64,000 nucleotides of DNA from Anaerolineae bacterium (lineage in GTDB: Bacteria; Chloroflexota; Anaerolineae; Anaerolineales; E44-bin32). The stretch spans positions 1-64,000 of the forward strand of contig DUEZ01000075.1 of NCBI GenBank assembly GCA_011174825.1. Reading direction: 5' to 3'. This document shows, piece after piece, positions 15,249 through 24,098 of the stretch. How positions within the stretch are numbered: the first letter of the stretch is position 1; every line of letters begins with the position of its first letter. A program made the position numbers and the translations under genes. The notes under the pieces are model-generated. The model had not been told where the DNA came from, searched no databases, and saw only the letters and a program-made list of their open reading frames with translations.

Positions 15249-18049
15249 GTTTCCGAATCGCTCCCATGCCAGACCATCGCGATCAGCAATCCAACGACGC
15301 CCAATCCTATTGAGACCATCATCCCAGCCACCACCCCCATTGACTGTAATAACACCTCACTACCTGGTAGGTTCAGAGCCAAGTAGTTGTAGCCCACTAG
15401 CCCACCAATAACAGGTAAGAGTGTTAATCGGACCCGAGCATCCAATGTCGCCGATTCTCGCTCGACAATTAGATATCCCACACCACCAACCATCACAACG
15501 CTTAACAGGCCAAATAACAAGTGAGCAAACCCCATACGAGGCGGTGCTTTTTCCTCTTGATTGATCTCCTCACCCTCGAAATCAACTGTTGGTGTCGGTT
15601 GCGTGATGGTAACTGTCGGTAAGAGGGTGATAGTAGGGATTCGTGTCGGCGAGATCACGGTAGCAAGTGCAGGGACATCCTCTTGGACATTAAGTTGAAG
15701 CGTCTCGGAGATCCGTGCGGGATCGCTTATGGCTGAGATCGTCCACAAGCCAAGTCGATCGAGGGGGATACTGACGCGAGCCACACCTTCCTGGGTTGTC
15801 GCTTTCAACGTAATAGCCGGGATTGACTCACCTTGTTGAGCGATAAGGAATTCAACCACCGTTCCATCAGGAACAGGATGACCATTAACGTCGTAAATAG
15901 CTCCAGTCTCCACTGGAACAAAGTCTCCAATAAAGAATTCCGGCTGCGGTTCTTCCGGATCAACCTCCTCACCCTCGGTGGAGATTGACAGGGATATCAC
16001 TTGATTGGCATCGGGTGAGGTAACTTCAATCAGATCGTAACCTATGCCTGGGACGCTAACTGGAGGGGCACCAACCGCCGCGAGCTCTAAGAAAAGTAGA
16101 TGTGCAGCCATATCGATAAACGGATGTCCCTGCGAGTAGAGCGCGTAGTAAACGTCTATCTTGCTGATGTCAGTCACATCCAATCCATAAGGAACATCAT
16201 AGGCAAAGACCACCACTCGCTTATCTCGGGCTAAATCAGGCCGTTGGTCGAGCAGCAATTTTAAAGCATTCGAACCGTAGACCAATTCTGAAGTGTTCAG
16301 CACTGAGAAAACAAGCCAATCCGCGAACATGATGTTTTCTTCAAGCTGCTCGGCGGAGACCAAGGGAATGATCGGGACGGATGGCGGGGGAACACCCAAG
16401 AAATATGCTAAGTCCGCCATGGTAAAGGATTGCATGTTCCATGAGCCAACTTGGCCCGCAGCAGCCTGTCCATAAAGCGAATTCACGGTTTCCTCAAGCG
16501 CGGCGACATCCATCCCAGGTTGTGGAGTGCAGGTTGAACATTGTTGATGCAATCGGACATCCGTGAAGAATAGGATGCGGTCACTCAAGTCTGGGGAGCC
16601 TCCCAAGCGTTCCTCGATCTCTTCCTGTGAGGGGCTGATCAACGATGCTGAGTCTCTAGCAACCTGGAAGGTCACCTCCGTGCCATTACCGACCTCCGCG
16701 AGATCACCTCCAGTGGGTTGAACTCGCACTCGGAAGAAGGTCTCACCATATAAACGTTGTTTCAGTTGAATGATCCGTAAAACGGCAGCATCAACACGTT
16801 GTGCAAAGGCAGAATCTTCCCGATATTTCTGAACGAAAAAATCTATCGTAGAACGTATCGTCGTTGCTTCGTCAGGGTCCTCAATACTTCTGAAGTTTGA
16901 GAGCAGCAACAAATCATTGCCCGCTAGAAATGCGTCGCGCGCGGTCAAATGTGCTTTGAAGGTACGTTCCAACGGATCTCGGAAGCGCCGGATGGCCCTG
17001 GATCCAAGCGAATCACTTACCGCGATCCCTCCAGCCTCATGCCACGTCACGATCGGTTCGAGCGCCATCAATTGATCATGAGCTTGAGGATCTAAGCTGA
17101 CAGGTCGTGTGGTATCACGAATGTTGCCTTGGAATCCCTGGTAGCGAATGTGAGAGACCAACAAGCCATCGGCGCTCTCAGGTTCCTCACCAGGATTGGA
17201 TCTTGTCAAAGCGAAAAATGGGGCCAGTTCAATTTGTTTCAGTTGTTCAAGAGATTTACGAACCGTCGCAACTTCCTCTTCAATCGGTCGATCTGCGCTG
17301 CCTAATCCAGGGAAATGCTTGACGATCACCCCTAACCGTCCACCAGATCCCTCATGCAATCCTGCAACGTATGCGCGCCCCATCATGCTCACCCAATATG
17401 GATCCCCCCCAAATGAGCGTACGCCTAAATCACCCGGTCCAACCAGGCGAGGATCCTCCAAAATATCGAGTGACGGACCTAGCAATAGATTGAAACCCAG
17501 TGCTTCCAATTCCTTTCCGAGCACCTCACCGACATCGTGGGCTAGTTCAGTATTCCAGGTGGCGCCAATCGCCATTTGAGAGGGAAGTTCTGTGAGTCCG
17601 GAGAGGATTTGCGAAAATCCTACCCCTCCGCCCTCCTGACCAATGGCGATGAACAATGGGATGTAGACAGGTCGGGTCGATTCCCCGTGACCCTCCTCAG
17701 CTTCTATTTCTATCAACGATGCATCGTACTCCGCATCCTGAAGGGACTCGATTAATCTACTTGCTTCGGTTAATGTCTCTGGTGCCTCAACAAAGTTGTC
17801 ATTCTCCTTCGTAAGAAGGACCCCCGAGATATGATAATTTACGATCAGATCGATGATAGGATCCTCTGGTTGCGGCGCATTCCCCTTAAAAGTAACCAGG
17901 AACAACTGTCCGACGCGTTCTTCCGGACTCATCTGCTCCAGCAGATTTTGGGCGTCTTGCAAATAGGATGAGGTTGATTGAGCATTCCCAATCGTTAGCG
18001 GGGAAATGAAGAAAGTGAGCAGGATACAAACGAGGAGAAGGCGCCTCAT
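15245..18049 (-). CDS. Exported GH3 / NagZ-like protein with C-terminal membrane segments
   Basis: 934 residues. Signal peptide 1-24, then a glycoside hydrolase family 3 barrel (about 38-400) with GQLFLVTFKG, the KHFPGLGSAD loop and a nucleophile-type Asp in IAVSDSLGSR. In NagZ enzymes the loop reads KHFPGHGDTxxDSH and the His is the acid/base; here the equivalent is LGSADRPIEE, with no His, so catalysis may differ or be lost. A beta-rich region with an Ig-like part (about 690-830) and a Thr/Pro linker (TPTVTITQPTPT) leads to three C-terminal membrane segments (about 845-925). Probably a surface or envelope glycosidase-like protein. It converges on the Ser/Thr kinase. Confidence 0.8.
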   Translation of the reverse strand: MRRLLLVCILLTFFISPLTIGNAQSTSSYLQDAQNLLEQMSPEERVGQLFLVTFKGNAPQPEDPIIDLIVNYHISGVLLTKENDNFVEAPETLTEASRLIESLQDAEYDASLIEIEAEEGHGESTRPVYIPLFIAIGQEGGGVGFSQILSGLTELPSQMAIGATWNTELAHDVGEVLGKELEALGFNLLLGPSLDILEDPRLVGPGDLGVRSFGGDPYWVSMMGRAYVAGLHEGSGGRLGVIVKHFPGLGSADRPIEEEVATVRKSLEQLKQIELAPFFALTRSNPGEEPESADGLLVSHIRYQGFQGNIRDTTRPVSLDPQAHDQLMALEPIVTWHEAGGIAVSDSLGSRAIRRFRDPLERTFKAHLTARDAFLAGNDLLLLSNFRSIEDPDEATTIRSTIDFFVQKYREDSAFAQRVDAAVLRIIQLKQRLYGETFFRVRVQPTGGDLAEVGNGTEVTFQVARDSASLISPSQEEIEERLGGSPDLSDRILFFTDVRLHQQCSTCTPQPGMDVAALEETVNSLYGQAAAGQVGSWNMQSFTMADLAYFLGVPPPSVPIIPLVSAEQLEENIMFADWLVFSVLNTSELVYGSNALKLLLDQRPDLARDKRVVVFAYDVPYGLDVTDISKIDVYYALYSQGHPFIDMAAHLLFLELAAVGAPPVSVPGIGYDLIEVTSPDANQVISLSISTEGEEVDPEEPQPEFFIGDFVPVETGAIYDVNGHPVPDGTVVEFLIAQQGESIPAITLKATTQEGVARVSIPLDRLGLWTISAISDPARISETLQLNVQEDVPALATVISPTRIPTITLLPTVTITQPTPTVDFEGEEINQEEKAPPRMGFAHLLFGLLSVVMVGGVGYLIVERESATLDARVRLTLLPVIGGLVGYNYLALNLPGSEVLLQSMGVVAGMMVSIGLGVVGLLIAMVWHGSDSET

Positions 18050-18113
18050 AATGGATAGTATACCTATGGCACCTAGAGGTCACAAGCGTAGCGGTGTTCT
18101 ATCGTTTCAATCC

Positions 18114-18941
18114 CTATCGAAGCAACTCGCTTTCTTTCTCGAGAGCGGTCCGTATGGCTTGACGACGTTCTGGTCCGCTTAGCAGCTCCAGTTTTCGCAA
18201 CCCAAGGGGATCAATCTGCTCACGCAAAAGACGCACCTCCTCCTCAGTTGGTGGTTCTGTTGTCGCTAAGTGGGGAGAGATCTCCAATTCAAAACCAGTC
18301 TTGGCTTGTGTGTGTTCAAGACTGACACCAGGATGCACATGCGTGACACGCATGTGGCCGGAAGCGAAATCAAATTGACCTAAATTTGAAACGAGATAAC
18401 AAGGCCCATTACCTTTCACCCTTGCCGGGTGATGACCCATCCCTGAGAGAAAATCCAATTGCTTAACGAAAGTGACTCGCGAGTGCCTCGGAACATAGAG
18501 ATAAACATCATCCAAGATGTTGGTCACATCTGGTATGCCACCGGTTCCAGGAAGTCGTAATCGGGGAGCACGGTAATCTTTACCAAAAGCGATGTTGTTG
18601 AAATTACCCTGGGGATCGACTTGGCCGGGGCGGAAGAACTCCTTTGGTCTCATCCTCGGTAGGATATCCGCAGCAATCTCGACAAAACCCAAATTGTCCA
18701 TCGCTTTGTCCAACCATAGCGCCTCGATCGATGCGATACCTAAAGGCGCACCTTCTCGACAGATACTTTGACCGATCGCGGAAGCGAAGTAAAGGTTTGG
18801 CGCGTGTGTGTGCCAAGCTAATAGGTACCCAGCGGCAACGAGCGGCGTAGCTATTCCCTGCGCCACTGCTTCACCATCTTCCACCTGTCGTGCGATACAC
18901 ACGCAGATTAACTCATCGATCGTCCAGTCGTTTTGATCCAA
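18114..18941 (-). CDS. Lone CoA-transferase family I beta-type subunit
   Basis: 275 residues resembling the second subunit of glutaconate/3-oxoacid CoA-transferases (GctB/IpdB type): ELICVCIARQVEDGEAVAQGIATPLVAAGYLLA near the N terminus, FNNIAFG and GTGGIPDV in the middle, VTHVHPGVSLE later. In this group the enzyme is an alpha/beta pair and the CoA-linked Glu is on the beta side; SICREGAPLG is the likely location but I cannot align it with certainty. No alpha-subunit gene lies within reach, the neighbour 13 bases upstream being a phosphodiesterase. It is either paired with a gene elsewhere or repurposed. Confidence 0.75.
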   Translation of the reverse strand: MDQNDWTIDELICVCIARQVEDGEAVAQGIATPLVAAGYLLAWHTHAPNLYFASAIGQSICREGAPLGIASIEALWLDKAMDNLGFVEIAADILPRMRPKEFFRPGQVDPQGNFNNIAFGKDYRAPRLRLPGTGGIPDVTNILDDVYLYVPRHSRVTFVKQLDFLSGMGHHPARVKGNGPCYLVSNLGQFDFASGHMRVTHVHPGVSLEHTQAKTGFELEISPHLATTEPPTEEEVRLLREQIDPLGLRKLELLSGPERRQAIRTALEKESELLR

Positions 18942-18954
18942 GGTGCTGGCCTCC

Positions 18955-19743
18955 TCAGCTAGCGACTCTCCCAGACCTGTATTTCTCTACCACTTCACGT
19001 GCCGCATCCGGCACATCGGTGATCACCCCGTCAACCCCCATGCTCAACAGCTCACGAATTTGATCACCCTCATTAACTGTCCACACGTTGACTTGACGAC
19101 CTAGATGATGTTCACGTTGAACCACCTGTTCATCAACTATCGAGAGCGAGGGGTGATAGGCTTGATAAGGTGTGATGAACCGAAAGAACGAAATCAGCCA
19201 AGTTGGCTCTGAGTTCATTACGAGCAATCCTAGTGGGATCTCTGGAGCAAGTCGTCTCATCTTCATTAATGCGATCGGATTAAAGGATGATATCAAAATT
19301 TTCCCTATTAAACCAAATTCAAAGATCAACCGTGAGACAACTTCTGGCAACGCATCAAATGGACGAGCATAATTTGTCAACTCGACATTCATCAACAACC
19401 GGTCCCCAAGTTCCTGGAAAACTTGGCCCAATGTTGGGATACATTCTCCGGCAAATTCCCGATCCAGATGAGAGCCTGCATCCAATCGTTGAAGTTCCTC
19501 CAGGGTTCTAGCCGATAACGGACCTGATCCATTGGTCGTGCGATCAAGCGTCCTATCATGGTGGATCACCACGTGACCATCGGCAGTTAATTTTGCGTCG
19601 AGTTCGATCGCGTCAGCACCCAACTCAGCAGCTAACCGAAATGCCGATAAAGTGTTCTCCGGAGCAAAGAATGACGCCCCGCGATGTGCTATCACCAGCG
19701 GGGCGTTTATATTCCAAGCGGATCTCTGCATCATTGCGTGCAC
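18955..19743 (-). CDS. Glycerophosphodiester phosphodiesterase
   Basis: 262 residues. HRGASFFAPENTLSAF (about 19-34), ELDAKLTADGHVVIHHD and later VNVWTVNEGDQIRELLSMGVDGVITD mark the GDPD TIM barrel, with the two catalytic His residues and metal-binding Glu/Asp present. It hydrolyses glycerophosphodiesters to glycerol 3-phosphate and an alcohol, which would feed the glp genes further along. There is no signal peptide, so it is cytoplasmic. The GTG start at 19743 has GAGG 9 bases upstream; ATG at codons 4 or 5 is possible. It is co-directional with the CoA-transferase gene, 13 bases apart. Confidence 0.92.
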   Translation of the reverse strand: MHAMMQRSAWNINAPLVIAHRGASFFAPENTLSAFRLAAELGADAIELDAKLTADGHVVIHHDRTLDRTTNGSGPLSARTLEELQRLDAGSHLDREFAGECIPTLGQVFQELGDRLLMNVELTNYARPFDALPEVVSRLIFEFGLIGKILISSFNPIALMKMRRLAPEIPLGLLVMNSEPTWLISFFRFITPYQAYHPSLSIVDEQVVQREHHLGRQVNVWTVNEGDQIRELLSMGVDGVITDVPDAAREVVEKYRSGRVAS

Positions 19744-19768
19744 TTAATAACCTCGAGAGTAGGTGAAA

Positions 19769-19811
19769 GTATCTGTGGGGGTGCGGGCTACACCCGCACC
19801 CCCACAAATAC
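19769..19811. repeat. Long GC-rich hairpin repeat
   Basis: A 19-bp stem with one mismatch (GTATCTGTGGGGGTGCGGG against CCCGCACCCCCACAAATAC) around the loop CTACA. The core GGGGGTGnGGnCTACACCC matches the element at 13341-13439. It lies between the stop of the AAA+ gene and the start of the phosphodiesterase gene, both on the minus strand, and has no U tract. Confidence 0.7.
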
Positions 19812-19854
19812 CAGTCCTCTTTTCCCGGATGACTTTTTTATGGAGTCATCATGA

Positions 19855-21204
19855 TTATAGTTCGACGAAGTACGCCTCCGCAGCGCGGTCAATTAAATCT
19901 TTCGTCATCTCGGGTTCGACATTCATATATCGCGAAATATCCAAGATCTGATCACAAATATCTCGCGGGTGAGAGGCACGCAATTTCCGATTGCGTTTGA
20001 TGTACCATTCTTGTAAGAGGTAAGCCAAGCCCTTATCGGAATACATCACACCTTTATCTTTCGCGACCCGATCGAAAATATGACGATACGTCTCGTATGA
20101 AGGATCCCCAACCTCGATTTTGTGACGCAGTCGACGGAGAAACGCCTCATCAACCAGATCGCGCGGTGGGAGATTGGTTGAAAAGACCACAAGAACATCG
20201 AAGGGTAATTCAACCTTTCGTCCTGTATGCAAGGTGAGGAAATCGATGCGGTTCTCAAGCGGTACGATCCAGCGATTCAATAGATCTCGAGGGCGTACTT
20301 GCTGCCGTCCAAAGTCATCGATCAAGAATACCCCACCATTCGCCTTCACTTGGAAAGGTGCCTCGTAAAACTTATTGACATCGTCAAATACAAGGTCAAG
20401 ACCGGCCATGGTTAATTCACCACCCACCACGACAAACGGTCGTCGGATTTTGACCCACCGAGGATCTCGTTTCGAACCCGTTTTTATCGATCCGGTTCCA
20501 GATTCGGTGACATCGTCTTCTGGTGAAAGGTAGTGGTTTACCGAGTCATATAATTTAACCACTTGACCATCGATATCGATGGCAAATGGGATGAACATAT
20601 CCTCTTGTAGAAGGATACTTCCAATGGACCGGGCGATAGAGGTTTTACCGTTTCCAGGTGGTCCATAGAGGAAGATTGATGTGCCAGAGTTAACGGCCGG
20701 TCCAATTTGATTAAATGTCTTCTCCGTGAGCACGAGATCGTTGAGCGCTTGCCGCATGCTCCTTGGATGAACCGTAGGGCGACCGCGACTCTGGCGAATG
20801 ATCGATTCGTTGTAAACCGAGAGAGGTACGGGAGCTGGTCCAGCGTATTGACTTCGCTCAAGCGCTTCGCGTGCGCGTGCGATCCCCGCTCCGGTGATGG
20901 CATACTGATACGAACCTTCACCAAAGCCAACCTGAGTTTTAACCTCCACATACTTCTCTCGCTTCAACGCTTCTAGAATCTGATCCACCAACCCCGCGAA
21001 GGGCAACGACATTGCCTCAGCGACTTCGAAACCGGTTAAGTACCCCCGAAAGTAAAGGATCTTGAGTGCAAGATCTTGGAGCCATAATTGTGAGAGTCCG
21101 GTATCCTCCACGCGGCTGATGGGAGGCGGAATGAATCGCAAGCTTGAAGTTGTGGGCATCGGCTCAGGATGGGCTGATCTTACAGAACTTCGAGGTAAAG
21201 ACAT
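19855..21204 (-). CDS. AAA+ ATPase with N-terminal winged-helix-like region
   Basis: 449 residues. Residues about 40-115 look like a winged helix (LALKILYFRGYLTGFEVAEAMSL, YAITGAGIARAREALER). The AAA+ core (about 160-350) has Walker A GPPGNGKTS, Walker B GGVFLIDDFGRQ, sensor 1 FSTNLPP and an Arg-rich region RRLRHKIEVGD. A helical lid follows. RBS GGAGG lies 6 bases before the ATG at 21204. Similar stand-alone ATPases occur in many bacteria, sometimes near pilus or secretion genes, but the family is not one I can name and neighbours give no clue. Remodelling of a protein complex is the safe description. Confidence 0.85.
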   Translation of the reverse strand: MSLPRSSVRSAHPEPMPTTSSLRFIPPPISRVEDTGLSQLWLQDLALKILYFRGYLTGFEVAEAMSLPFAGLVDQILEALKREKYVEVKTQVGFGEGSYQYAITGAGIARAREALERSQYAGPAPVPLSVYNESIIRQSRGRPTVHPRSMRQALNDLVLTEKTFNQIGPAVNSGTSIFLYGPPGNGKTSIARSIGSILLQEDMFIPFAIDIDGQVVKLYDSVNHYLSPEDDVTESGTGSIKTGSKRDPRWVKIRRPFVVVGGELTMAGLDLVFDDVNKFYEAPFQVKANGGVFLIDDFGRQQVRPRDLLNRWIVPLENRIDFLTLHTGRKVELPFDVLVVFSTNLPPRDLVDEAFLRRLRHKIEVGDPSYETYRHIFDRVAKDKGVMYSDKGLAYLLQEWYIKRNRKLRASHPRDICDQILDISRYMNVEPEMTKDLIDRAAEAYFVEL

Positions 21205-21315
21205 CCTATGCCTCCAAATAATTTGTTGTACTTATGTATTCTTGAACCACCAATTCCCCGTCAAGATTACCCTCTTGGATTATATACACCCCATAAGGCG
21301 CGGGCAAATACCCAT

Positions 21316-21344
21316 TTGTCCCAGTACCCTTGACCGAGTACAAT
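21316..21344 (+). promoter_or_regulatory. Promoter giving a leaderless glycosyltransferase mRNA
   Basis: TTGTCC (21316-21321), 17-nt spacer, TACAAT (21339-21344). The predicted start coincides with the ATG at 21352, and there is no Shine-Dalgarno sequence in front of it. Confidence 0.5.
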
Positions 21345-21351
21345 CTCCGCT

Positions 21352-22038
21352 ATGATGCTTTCTGTTGTGATACCGGTCTACAACGAACGAGGAACGATCG
21401 AGGAAATCCTGGCACGCGTCCTAGCAGAAGACCTCGCTAAAGAAATCATCATCGTGGATGATGGTTCGGTCGACGGCACGCGAGAGCTCCTTCAAGAGTT
21501 GATCCCTCACCACAAAAACACACATCTCATCCTGCATGAGAAAAATCAAGGAAAAGGTGCTGCGGTCCGATCTGGGATCGAGGCTGCGCACGGTGATTTA
21601 ATCCTTATCCAAGACGCTGATCTGGAGTACGATCCTCGAGATTATCCTGCTCTCTTGGCACCAATCGAAGAGGGGAAAGCGGATGTGGTCTACGGATCTC
21701 GGTTCCTTGGTGGTCCCCATCGGGTGACGATGTTCTGGCACATGGTGGCCAATAAACTGCTCACATTGATTACCAACGTCCTCTACAACAGCATCCTCAC
21801 GGATATGGAGACGGGTTATAAACTGTTTCGCAGCGAGATGATTAAATCCATTCCGCTGCGCGCTCGACGCTTTGATTTTGAACCGGAAATAACCGCGAAA
21901 CTCCTCAAACGAAACGCAAGAATATTTGAAGTGCCGATCTCCTTCAATCCTCGGGAATATTCAGAGGGCAAGAAAATCGGCCTTAAAGACGCGTTTCAAG
22001 CTGTGTGGGCACTGATTAAGTATCGATTCGTAGATTAG
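21352..22038 (+). CDS. Family 2 glycosyltransferase (polyprenyl-phosphate mannose/glucose synthase type)
   Basis: 228 residues. GT-A fold with SVVIPVYNERGTIEEIL at the N terminus, IIVDDGSVDGTRELL, the metal-binding IQDADLEYDP (D-x-D) and GKGAAVRSGIEAAHGD. RARRFDFEPEITAKLLKR and IFEVPISFNPREYSEGKKI are typical of dolichyl/polyprenyl-phosphate hexose synthases. No C-terminal membrane domain is present, as in the soluble DPM1-like class. ATG at 21352 (or the adjacent 21355) lacks a ribosome site and follows its promoter directly. It ends 4 bases before the recJ stop, tail to tail. Confidence 0.9.
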   Translation: MMLSVVIPVYNERGTIEEILARVLAEDLAKEIIIVDDGSVDGTRELLQELIPHHKNTHLILHEKNQGKGAAVRSGIEAAHGDLILIQDADLEYDPRDYPALLAPIEEGKADVVYGSRFLGGPHRVTMFWHMVANKLLTLITNVLYNSILTDMETGYKLFRSEMIKSIPLRARRFDFEPEITAKLLKRNARIFEVPISFNPREYSEGKKIGLKDAFQAVWALIKYRFVD

Positions 22039-22042
22039 TGCT

Positions 22043-23758
22043 CTATCTCCCCGATATTGTCAACCTCGGATCACGGAACGAGCCCGCTTCCCGAATGTCA
22101 AGAATATTAAGTTGCATGCTTGGTACACCCCGGTATTCGTTGCGCTCAAAATGGAAGGCTAAATCCACCCTCTGAGGGAGAGTCTCACTGAGGTGACCCT
22201 GACGAAACGCGATGGCATCAAACATGCGTCGCTCATCCCTCACAGTTAATTTCAAATGGCTGCCTTCAGATCCCACAGGGCGTTGGTTGACAACCGACAC
22301 ATCTTCCGCGGCAAATATTGGCATCGGGTTGCCATATCCACACGGTTCCATACGCTCGGTAAAATCGATCAGGGCCCAATCAAGATCAGAGAGTTGAACT
22401 TTCGCATCCACATCCAATATCGGACGAAGGTCAAGATCCGATAACTCACCCTCAGCAATCTCCCCCAGTCGATCCAGGAAGGCATCTAAATTCTCGTTGC
22501 GAAGGGAGAAACCCGCTGCGACCGCATGACCGCCGTAACGCTCTAATAAGTCATCACAGTTTTCGAGCGCCTTTGTAATGTGGAACTCGGGAATGCTGCG
22601 CGCAGAAGCGCGCGTGGAGTGTTCACCATATGTAGCAACGATGGAGGGACGATAAAACTCGTCCACCAATCGCGAGGCAACCAATCCAACGATTCCCTCG
22701 TTGAAACTCGGGTCAACTGCGGCGAGAAGGAAAGGTATAGAACCTTCACCAATACTCATTGATCGCGCCTTTTCTAGGACCCTATGGGTCAGTTGTTGAC
22801 GTTCACGATTCACATCATCCAAATGACGTGCGATCCCTCTTACCTCAGTTTCATCGGTCGTGGTCAATAACCGAAAAGCAGGATCGGCGATCTCCAATCG
22901 ACCAACGGCATTCAAGCGCGGCGCAAGCCCAAAGCCGATTGAATTTGTGTCGATGTTCCCAAGTCTAAAGCCAGAGACATCAATCAGTGCCCTCAATCCC
23001 ACTCGCTTGGTTTGATTCAACCTCGCTAAGCCCCTTCGCACGAGATCCCGGTTTTCTCCGACCAGAGGGGATAGATCCGCCACGGTACCGATGGCCAAGA
23101 GATCTAAGCTGTCAACGGGTTCTCCCTCCCCTAGTGTTTGAAGGAAAGCTTGAGCAAATTTATACGCTACTCCAACACCCGCCAATTCTGCAAACGGATA
23201 GCGATTATTTTGTTGCTTTGGATTGATAACCGCGCAGGCATTTGGCAAATCCCGTCCAGGTTGATGGTGATCAGTGACGATCACATCCAGACCTACGCTC
23301 CTGGCAAACTCAACTTGCTCGACCGCTCGAATGCCGCAATCTACGGTCACGACGAGTTGCGCACCCCTACCCTTGAGTTCAGCCAATGCTTCATTGTTAA
23401 GGCCATATCCTTCTTCAAACCTGTCAGGGATGTAATGTCCGACAGAACCACCGGATCCTTTTATGACCTCATAGAGGAGCGACGTCGCGGTGATACCATC
23501 AGCATCGTAGTCTCCATAGATAACGATTGGTTCTACGTTTTCAATCGCGGAGCATAATCTCTCAACAGCTTGATCCATCCCAGTCATGAGAAATGGATCG
23601 GAATCACTCATCGGATCCTCTGCAAAATAGGCATTCGCCTCCCTGCGGGTAAGGATCCCTCGACTTCGTAAGATCTCACGCTCTATGGGTCGGAACTCTG
23701 ATAGTTCATGATCGATCTCAGCTGATAAAGGTTGTGGTAGCGTCCAACGTTTCTTCAA
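22043..23758 (-). CDS. recJ: Single-strand-specific DNA exonuclease RecJ
   Basis: 571 residues, full family length. DHH domain motifs: YGDYDADGITATSLL, TVDCGI and VTDHHQPG with DHH metal ligands. The DHHA1 domain (YGGHAVAAGFSL) and C-terminal OB part (GSEGSHLKLTVRDERRMFDAIAFRQG) follow. RecJ degrades single-stranded DNA 5' to 3' in recombination and mismatch repair. ATG at 23758. No co-transcribed partner is evident; the plus-strand glycosyltransferase converges on it. Confidence 0.95.
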   Translation of the reverse strand: MKKRWTLPQPLSAEIDHELSEFRPIEREILRSRGILTRREANAYFAEDPMSDSDPFLMTGMDQAVERLCSAIENVEPIVIYGDYDADGITATSLLYEVIKGSGGSVGHYIPDRFEEGYGLNNEALAELKGRGAQLVVTVDCGIRAVEQVEFARSVGLDVIVTDHHQPGRDLPNACAVINPKQQNNRYPFAELAGVGVAYKFAQAFLQTLGEGEPVDSLDLLAIGTVADLSPLVGENRDLVRRGLARLNQTKRVGLRALIDVSGFRLGNIDTNSIGFGLAPRLNAVGRLEIADPAFRLLTTTDETEVRGIARHLDDVNRERQQLTHRVLEKARSMSIGEGSIPFLLAAVDPSFNEGIVGLVASRLVDEFYRPSIVATYGEHSTRASARSIPEFHITKALENCDDLLERYGGHAVAAGFSLRNENLDAFLDRLGEIAEGELSDLDLRPILDVDAKVQLSDLDWALIDFTERMEPCGYGNPMPIFAAEDVSVVNQRPVGSEGSHLKLTVRDERRMFDAIAFRQGHLSETLPQRVDLAFHFERNEYRGVPSMQLNILDIREAGSFRDPRLTISGR

Positions 23759-24098
23759 GATGTTCTCCTGATGGTATTACGTTGGTGAAAATTCACCTAG
23801 AAATAATCTTCGCGATGATGGATACCAGCCATTTCATACTCTCTCTTCGCAATACGCTTGATGAGAATTCATGATCCTAGACAAACGGAGGAGAGTGTCA
23901 AACGGTTGCTTTCAAGTAGTGTTTGTTTCACATCGATCGTTTACTATTCAAAGAATTCTACCCGTGTTTTTGTATCCTGAGAATATCATCGATGCATTTA
24001 GACTCGAAATTTGGGTAGAAGTTACGAGAAACCAATCTCGCATTCATGTGACGTGCATCCGCTTTTCCGCTCACTCCATTACGTGATAGGATTCGGTT
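23759..24098. other. Intergenic region between recJ and fmt (340 bases)
   Basis: Divergent promoter region. A 71-codon plus-strand frame (23871-24086) starts at ATG but has no ribosome site, no recognisable protein features and unusual composition, so I leave it as non-coding. The only clear signal is the fmt extended -10 at the right edge. Confidence 0.5.
24084..24092 (+). promoter_or_regulatory. Extended -10 promoter of fmt, leaderless
   Basis: TGATAGGAT ends 6 bases before the ATG at 24099, so transcription should begin at the start codon. The same TGATAG(A/G)AT form precedes mnmA and tRNA-His. Confidence 0.5.

Noticed and set aside
23871-24086. A 71-codon frame between recJ and fmt
   Set aside because: No ribosome site, promoter or protein character.
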